In this document: piece after piece, positions 21,411 through 25,738 of the stretch
How positions within the stretch are numbered: the first letter of the stretch is position 1
Layout of the letters: every line of letters begins with the position of its first letter
Assembly (NCBI GenBank): GCA_937982665.1
Contig: CALJLD010000302.1
Location: 1 to 25,738, forward strand
Length of the DNA stretch: 25,738 nucleotides
Reading direction: 5' to 3'
Source: an uncultured Planctomycetales bacterium
GTDB lineage: Bacteria > Planctomycetota > Planctomycetia > Pirellulales > S012-138
Notes under the pieces: model-generated
The model's database searches: none
The model's input: the letters and a program-made list of their open reading frames with translations, nothing else
What the model was told of the DNA's origin: nothing
Position numbers and translations under genes: made by a program

Positions 21411-22586
21411 ATGTCGCACCCCAACAACTTCCAGCACCAGCAGTATTCCACGGAACGCCCTCGCGCTCCGTATCGCTTGTTGCGCGCCGATGGTCCTATG
21501 CCGCCGGCGGACGATGGGTTCGCGGCGAAGATGAGCGTGATTGCGGACCAATTGCGTGCCGCGAACGTGCGCAACGTTGTCTTGACGCACGGCACGTTCG
21601 CTGGGGCAGATGGCCTTGGCGTGATTACTACGCTGGGGAGTTTGCTGGGCAAGTTGAACGCCAAGGTCAAAGACCTGGTCAAGCGCGTTGTTGATGCTCT
21701 CGCCAGAGACGCCGGCAACTTCACCCGCGGTTATGCCGATACCCTGGAAGACGCGCTCAATCAAGGAATTCCCCAAGAGTCGCCTGTAAGGATCTTCGTC
21801 AAACGGTTTAACTGGTCCAGCGAGAACAACCACATTGGGCGGGCCGATGGCGCAGTTGGCCTGGTTGAATTCTTGAACGAGCTTGGCACAGGCGCGGAAA
21901 GCCCTGTTGTGGTGATTGGGCACAGCCACGGCGGAAACGTCATGGCCCTGGCGACAAACCTAATCAACGCTGATCAGACCGCGCTGCAACGTTTCTTTAA
22001 CGCGGCGGAATCATACTATCGAATTCCCGCGACTTCGATCATTGACGCGCGGCATTGGGCCCAAGTTCGTGACTTGCTCATGCAGGACGGCGGCCCAAGA
22101 GATCGACTGCGCAGCATGCCATTGAGGATGGCCACCTTGGGAACGCCCATTCGCTATGGATGGGATCTAGCTGCGGATCGCCGCTTGCTCCACATCATCA
22201 ACCACAAGCCAAAGCCACCTCATCCAAAATACCTGGCCTGCCTGCCGGAAAACGTCAATCAGTTGGTAGACGCGGACGTGGGAGACCTAATCCAGTTGTT
22301 GGGTATCGCTGGCACAAACCTCATTCCCACGTTTCTTTCGCCTCGAGCAATCGTTGCGGATCGCAAACTCAACTCCGTGTTGCAGGCGGGTCTGGCATCC
22401 AAGAAATTCTTGGATAACTTTCGCTGCGGTGCCCGAGTTGCCCAGCAGGGCACAACGTTCTTGGTTGATTACGGCCCTGCCGAAGGCAATCTCATTCGCA
22501 GTCTGTTAGGACACACGATCTACACGCGAATGGGCTGGATGGAATTCCACTTGCGAACGATCGTACAACACTTATTCGCACATTGA
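21411..22586 (+). CDS. Alpha/beta-hydrolase (lipase-like) of unknown substrate
   Basis: A 391-residue protein with no signal peptide, so probably cytoplasmic. The nucleophile elbow GHSHGG (170-175, Ser172) follows the hydrophobic strand SPVVVI, the classic lipase/esterase layout. THGTFAGADG near 59-68 resembles the oxyanion-hole HG motif at the first strands. After Ser172 comes MATLGTPIRYGWD, which resembles the strand holding substrate or acid residues in lipases of the PGAP1/LipA kind. The catalytic Asp and His cannot be fixed by eye; the C-terminus has several His (HTIYTRMGWMEFH). A long helical section at about 80-120 may be a lid. I do not recognise a specific family. It is divergent from cysK, with the next gene 313 bases downstream. 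Confidence 0.7.
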   Translation: MSHPNNFQHQQYSTERPRAPYRLLRADGPMPPADDGFAAKMSVIADQLRAANVRNVVLTHGTFAGADGLGVITTLGSLLGKLNAKVKDLVKRVVDALARDAGNFTRGYADTLEDALNQGIPQESPVRIFVKRFNWSSENNHIGRADGAVGLVEFLNELGTGAESPVVVIGHSHGGNVMALATNLINADQTALQRFFNAAESYYRIPATSIIDARHWAQVRDLLMQDGGPRDRLRSMPLRMATLGTPIRYGWDLAADRRLLHIINHKPKPPHPKYLACLPENVNQLVDADVGDLIQLLGIAGTNLIPTFLSPRAIVADRKLNSVLQAGLASKKFLDNFRCGARVAQQGTTFLVDYGPAEGNLIRSLLGHTIYTRMGWMEFHLRTIVQHLFAH

Positions 22587-22899
22587 ACTCGCGTTGTGGT
22601 TTCGCGCTGCCCTTTCTTATCGCGAGCATCAGAAACTGTGATTGTGTTCACGAAGTTGGAATGGCGAAACCAGTCCGAATAATGGCATTTTGTGCAACGC
22701 GCCGGCGGAGGGCTCTTGTTTGTGCAAGTTGCGGGCCAATGTGTGGGAATTCACTGTGCGCCAAGGATTTTCGCACCTAGAATCAGACAGGCGGAGTTAA
22801 GGGGGCAGCTTCCATTTCTGTTTTGGCGATCTTCCCGTCGGTCTGTGTAATCTTCCTACTTGCGATGTGGTCAGAATCGCCAGCCGTTTTCAGGTGTCA
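22587..22899. other. Spacer, no gene or clear signal seen
   Basis: 313 bases between the hydrolase and TPR genes. A 65-codon frame opening at TTG 22583 overlaps the hydrolase stop and reads as Cys/Arg-rich noise. No terminator-like hairpin or convincing promoter was found. Confidence 0.45.
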
Positions 22900-24009
22900 A
22901 TGAGTCTTGGTCGCGGAGAATCGAGAAAAGCTTCACGCTTCACAGGCTATCTGGTGGCGATCGCCATCGTGGGCGTTGTGATCGCCAGCGCATTCGCAGG
23001 CGCGTTCTTTGCTGAAGATCAGGAAGTCCACCCCGAGACAACCTCGGTCGAGGATATGCACCGTCGGGCGAATCGGCTGTTCCTCGAGGCTTACTCCATG
23101 CACGACGCCCGCGAAGTCTGGCAACAGACTGCGGACGCCTATCAGGAAATTGTTGAAATCAAGCCGGACGATGGGGAAGCCTGGTTTCGCCTGGGCTTTG
23201 CTTTGCACTTTGCACGGCAGTTGGATCAGGCGATTGAAGCCAACAAGGTGGCCAGCACGTTCAAACGCAGCCGGCCGTTGGCGCTCTATAACATCGCCTG
23301 TTCGTACGCACTCAAAGGCGATACCGAGAATTCGCTCAAGTACCTGGAGCAAGCCGTGGATTCCGGTTTTCGCGCCCGCCAGCCCATTGAGAACGATACC
23401 GACTTGGTGAGCTTGCTGGACAACGAGCGATTCCGCGAACTCGCGATGGCCACTCGTCCGGCCAGCCAGTTGCCGGAACGCAAGCGGATGGACTTCTGGC
23501 TTGGCAGTTGGGTTGTCTACATGGTCACGGAAGAAGAAAACAAACGCGTCGGAATCGATACCGTCACTAAGGAAGAGAACGGATTCCTGCTGGCAGAAAA
23601 GTGGGTCGGCGATGAAGGCTCTTCAGGGCAAAGCAGCAACTGGTATGACGCGGCAACGGATCAATGGATTCACCAATGGTTTGACAGCAGCGGCTCCGTC
23701 ACAACTTACCGCGGCGGCTGGGTGGATGAAGAAAACAAGATGATGTTCCAAGGCGAACACGTTGCCGCCGATGGTGCCACCATGCGAATGCGAATGGCCT
23801 TCGCTCCGCGACCGGATGGGACCATTCATCAACTCATCGAGTCCACGCAAGATGGCGAGGAATGGACAACCTGCTTTGAAGCCATCTACCAGCCCAACGG
23901 CGGGCAGCAACGTCGTCCTACTACGGACGAAGTCGGTTGCTATGCCCCGGAGTCACGCAACTCATTGGCAACGCCCCGCATGCGGGGTAGCTTACAGCAA
24001 TCGAGTTGA
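22900..24009 (+). CDS. Membrane-anchored TPR protein with a beta-rich C-terminal domain
   Basis: A 369-residue protein from ATG 22900; AGGTG lies 4 bases upstream, and a GTG at 22867 would add only 11 residues. A basic start is followed by one membrane segment (YLVAIAIVGVVIASAFAGAFFA, about 16-37), placing the rest outside the cytoplasm. Residues about 50-165 contain two or three TPR-like helix pairs (AYQEIVEIKPDDGEAWFRLG, RPLALYNIACSYALKGD, SLKYLEQAVDSGF). From about 195 a Trp-rich beta domain starts at MDFWLGSWVVY and continues through WYDAATDQWIHQWFDSSG; this opening resembles DUF1579-type or lipocalin-like domains that begin with FWLG.W. Function is unknown; a small-ligand barrel presented on a TPR scaffold is a guess. 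The tail ends with a palindrome-encoded stretch (TPRMRGS). Confidence 0.72.
   Translation: MSLGRGESRKASRFTGYLVAIAIVGVVIASAFAGAFFAEDQEVHPETTSVEDMHRRANRLFLEAYSMHDAREVWQQTADAYQEIVEIKPDDGEAWFRLGFALHFARQLDQAIEANKVASTFKRSRPLALYNIACSYALKGDTENSLKYLEQAVDSGFRARQPIENDTDLVSLLDNERFRELAMATRPASQLPERKRMDFWLGSWVVYMVTEEENKRVGIDTVTKEENGFLLAEKWVGDEGSSGQSSNWYDAATDQWIHQWFDSSGSVTTYRGGWVDEENKMMFQGEHVAADGATMRMRMAFAPRPDGTIHQLIESTQDGEEWTTCFEAIYQPNGGQQRRPTTDEVGCYAPESRNSLATPRMRGSLQQSS
23974..23987. repeat. Perfect 14-bp palindrome at the 3' end of the TPR gene
   Basis: CCCCGCATGCGGGG is a perfect palindrome 22 bases before the stop codon end of the gene. It can fold as a short GC hairpin in RNA only if the centre opens. 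It may be a decay or termination aid or the core of a dispersed genomic repeat; only one copy is present here. Confidence 0.55.
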
Positions 24010-24110
24010 AACCAGGCGGACGCAAACGTCTAAACGTAAGCGACTAAGCCAAAGCCGGCTCGTGTTGTTCTTCGCCCGTCTATTGCCGTCACGTTTATCT
24101 GCATTCAATC

Positions 24111-24827
24111 ATGGGACGCCGAGCGCTTCGCCCCATTGATCCCTCGCTGGATTTGAGCCGACATTTCTTCGTCGACGAGGATCTGCCTCGTCCGTGGTCA
24201 ACGTCTGCGCTGTTCCCTGTGGTTTGTCCCGGTGAGGAAAGCGCGGACGCGGCACACACTTCGGACGAAGAGCGCGCACATGTTGCCGCCCGACCGCTGG
24301 AGTTGGACATCGGCTGCGGCAAAGGGATGTACATCTCCGCGGCCGCCGCTGCCACGCCAGAGCGGAACTTCATCGGGGTGGAACTCCGCGGAAAGTACGC
24401 GCGGTACACGGCCAGCCGGTTGGCCCGTCGTCGCCTGACAAATGCCATCAGCGTCAAAGCCGACGCCGAGCGGCTACTGCGTGAGGACTTGCCGCCGGAT
24501 TCCATTGCCGCCATTCACGTCTATTTTCCGGACCCATGGTGGAAAGCCAGGCACAAGAAACGGCGGATCATGAACGCCGACTTCTTGAAGCAAGTCGAGC
24601 GTGTACTGCAGCCCGGCGGCAAGCTGCACTTCTGGACGGACGTTGAGGAGTATTTCCTTATCGGTGTCGAGACCGTGAAGTCAGCGACGAAATTGGAAGG
24701 TCCGTTCGATGTTCCCGAGAAACGGCCCGAGCACGACCTGGACTATCGCACCAACTTCGAACGTCGCAAGCGAATGCTAGGGCTGTCGATCTTCCGAGCC
24801 GAATTCGTCAAGCAGCCTGGCAACTGA
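24111..24827 (+). CDS. trmB: tRNA (guanine-N7-)-methyltransferase
   Basis: A 238-residue SAM-dependent enzyme that methylates G46 in the tRNA variable loop. LELDIGCGKGMY (63-74) is the SAM-binding loop, FIGVELRGKYA (87-97) the following acidic strand end, VYFPDPWWKARHKKRRI (137-153) the TrmB signature carrying catalytic and tRNA-contact residues, and FWTD (174-177) plus YRTNFERRKRMLG (212-224) the conserved C-terminal motif. The N-terminal 60 residues include an acidic insertion (EESADAAHTSDEE) not needed for the fold. ATG 24111 is the first start. It is on the same strand as its neighbours but 101 bases after the TPR gene, and it is a housekeeping gene with no functional link to them. Confidence 0.95.
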   Translation: MGRRALRPIDPSLDLSRHFFVDEDLPRPWSTSALFPVVCPGEESADAAHTSDEERAHVAARPLELDIGCGKGMYISAAAAATPERNFIGVELRGKYARYTASRLARRRLTNAISVKADAERLLREDLPPDSIAAIHVYFPDPWWKARHKKRRIMNADFLKQVERVLQPGGKLHFWTDVEEYFLIGVETVKSATKLEGPFDVPEKRPEHDLDYRTNFERRKRMLGLSIFRAEFVKQPGN

Positions 24828-24970
24828 GCGATTGCAGCGCTCCTACCATTCCGGCACATAGCGTCAGATTACGTTCTCGGCGGCAACTTGCTTTCGATCG
24901 CCATTTTCTGGCTTCAGCCATCGCGACAGCATGGCGGACTTCGCTCCGGCGGCGAAATCGCAAAAAGAGC

Positions 24971-24999
24971 TTGCAAATCAGACGAGTTGTCTGTAGTCT
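24971..24999 (+). promoter_or_regulatory. Putative blaI promoter with operator 1 in its spacer
   Basis: TTGCAA (24971-24976, 4/6 match) and TAGTCT (24994-24999, 3/6 match) are separated by exactly 17 bases, and that spacer ends with the whole first operator (24979-24993). The match is modest, but a repressor bound there would block RNA polymerase. Confidence 0.4.
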
Positions 25000-25019
25000 G
25001 CTCTCAGACAATTCGTCTG
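24979..25019. promoter_or_regulatory. Two dyad operators for the BlaI-type repressor
   Basis: CAGACGAGTTGTCTG (24979-24993) and CAGACAATTCGTCTG (25005-25019) each have perfect arms CAGAC/GTCTG around 5 bases. They are also near-perfect inverted copies of each other (one mismatch) with centres 26 bp apart. They end 28 bases before the blaI start. BlaI/MecI repressors are dimers that bind dyads of similar size in their own promoters, so autoregulation is the natural reading. Confidence 0.75.
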
Positions 25020-25047
25020 AACTCCGGCCACCAGCCCTAACCCATCC

Positions 25048-25488
25048 ATGTCAGCTCCTTTTCAAGACGTGACCGACGCCGAATTGGCCGTGCTCGATGT
25101 GCTGTGGAAGCACGAGGATGAGCACGCTCAGGATCAGGCGCCCGGTGTGACCATTCGCGAAATCTGCCAGGTGCTGTATCCCCGCGGCAAAGCCTCGGAA
25201 TATGCCACGGTGCAAAAGCTCCTGGACCGCCTGGAAGCCAAAGGCTGTGTCGAGCGCCGTCGGCAATCGCCGGCACATGTCTTCTTCTCCGCTTTGTCCC
25301 GCGATGAACTGATTGGGCGAAGACTCAACTCTGTGGCCAAGAAAGTCTGCGGGGGATCGCTGACACCGCTTTTGACCCACCTGGTGCAGAACCAGGAGCT
25401 CACGTCGGAAGAACGCGCCGCCTTGCGATCAATGCTCGACCAATTCGATGCGACCAAGAAGACGCGCCGCAAAGGCAAAAAGAAATAA
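25048..25488 (+). CDS. BlaI/MecI-family transcriptional repressor
   Basis: A 146-residue regulator. Residues about 6-80 form the winged helix: the opening TDAELAVLDVLWK is typical of the family, YATVQKLLDRLEAKGCVERR holds the recognition helix and wing. About 85-135 is the helical dimerisation region. The tail is very basic (KKTRRKGKKK), unusual for BlaI and possibly an extra DNA contact. In the known systems the repressor is cleaved after the partner M56 membrane peptidase senses a beta-lactam or other signal. Here the M56 gene follows 26 bases downstream and paired dyads lie upstream, so the set is a full switch. The inducing signal and target genes are unknown; no beta-lactamase is visible. 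No Shine-Dalgarno site precedes ATG 25048. Confidence 0.9.
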   Translation: MSAPFQDVTDAELAVLDVLWKHEDEHAQDQAPGVTIREICQVLYPRGKASEYATVQKLLDRLEAKGCVERRRQSPAHVFFSALSRDELIGRRLNSVAKKVCGGSLTPLLTHLVQNQELTSEERAALRSMLDQFDATKKTRRKGKKK

Positions 25489-25514
25489 CGCCAGAAGGTG
25501 ACGAGAACAAATCC

Positions 25515-25738
25515 GTGCCAGCAATAATTGAACTTGGGATTTCAAATGCGATCGTCGCCAGCGGTTTGGCGCTGATCGCTTTGGTTGTGGCTCGCCGCTG
25601 CAAGAATCCCACGCTCGTGCACGGACTTTGGGCACTGGTGATTCTCAAACTGTTGACGCCGCCACTGTGGACGTTGCCAGTGGCTGAAGTGCCCATCCTG
25701 GAAGATCCCGCGGCGGTGGTTGTCAACGCAACCATTCC
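25515..25738 (+). CDS. M56-family (BlaR1/MecR1-like) membrane peptidase, 5' part only
   Basis: The frame opens at GTG 25515 and runs 74 codons to the window edge. It starts with a hydrophobic helix (IVASGLALIALVVA), then Arg/Lys and the segment VHGLWALVILKLLTPPLW, which matches the conserved HALW...LK...TPP block in the first membrane pair of BlaR1-type proteins. The zinc-binding HExxH would lie beyond the window. Order and spacing after the blaI gene support the assignment: the membrane protein is expected to sense a signal and trigger removal of the repressor. The start codon is not certain; GTG 25515 places the first helix at the N-terminus, and GAAGGTGA upstream is a weak ribosome site. 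Confidence 0.8.
   Translation, partial: MPAIIELGISNAIVASGLALIALVVARRCKNPTLVHGLWALVILKLLTPPLWTLPVAEVPILEDPAAVVVNATI

Noticed and set aside
22583..22780. 65-codon frame overlapping the hydrolase stop
   Set aside because: TTG start, a Cys/Arg-rich product with no motif and no good ribosome site.

Overview
The window looks like a chromosomal piece of a planctomycete, most likely in or near the Pirellulaceae. This is inferred from gene content; I could not compute composition or search a database. The clues are a very long secretin with a repeat/coil N-terminal half, FHA- and GAF-linked SpoIIE-type phosphatases, a BlaI repressor followed by an M56 peptidase, a small CGP-type lipoprotein, a secreted GQSN esterase, and long spacers with few strong Shine-Dalgarno sites. 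There are 16 credible protein genes, two of them cut by the window edges. I saw no rRNA, tRNA, CRISPR array, insertion sequence or phage gene.

Layout. 1-2016 (-): a YjhG/YagF-type D-xylonate dehydratase missing only its last few residues. 2017-2829: a non-coding spacer with an array of 12-bp dyads. 2830-4473 (+): a ROK sugar kinase and a CoA-pyrophosphatase-like Nudix hydrolase in an apparent operon. 4507-4911 (-) and 5046-6626 (+): a small lipoprotein and a divergent GT39-like membrane glycosyltransferase. 6922-10179 (+): two consecutive SpoIIE-type phosphatases, FHA-GAF-PP2C and GAF-PP2C. 10193-11815 (-): a large unknown lipoprotein. 12102-13154 (+): a secreted SGNH-type esterase. 13752-17291 (+): a giant secretin, closed by a strong bidirectional terminator. 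17421-21044 (-): a cysK / cystathionine beta-synthase / cystathionine gamma-lyase-like operon with a good promoter. 21411-22586 (+): an alpha/beta-hydrolase-like protein. 22900-24009 (+): a membrane-anchored TPR protein. 24111-24827 (+): trmB. 25048-25738 (+): blaI and the start of an M56 (BlaR1-like) gene behind a double operator.

How the genes fit together. The sulfur operon is the clearest pathway unit: CysK makes cysteine from O-acetylserine and sulfide, while CBS and the gamma-lyase-like enzyme can move sulfur from homocysteine to cysteine. The xylonate dehydratase and ROK kinase hint at sugar and sugar-acid use but are divergent and need not be co-regulated. The two phosphatases probably sit at the output of partner-switching or phospho-signalling circuits whose partners are not in this window. 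The BlaI/M56 pair with paired dyad operators is a self-contained regulatory switch.

I did not find an obviously new multi-gene system. The least explained items are the 12-bp dyad array with its bracketing repeats, the unknown 540-residue lipoprotein, the orphan secretin and the BlaI operator layout.
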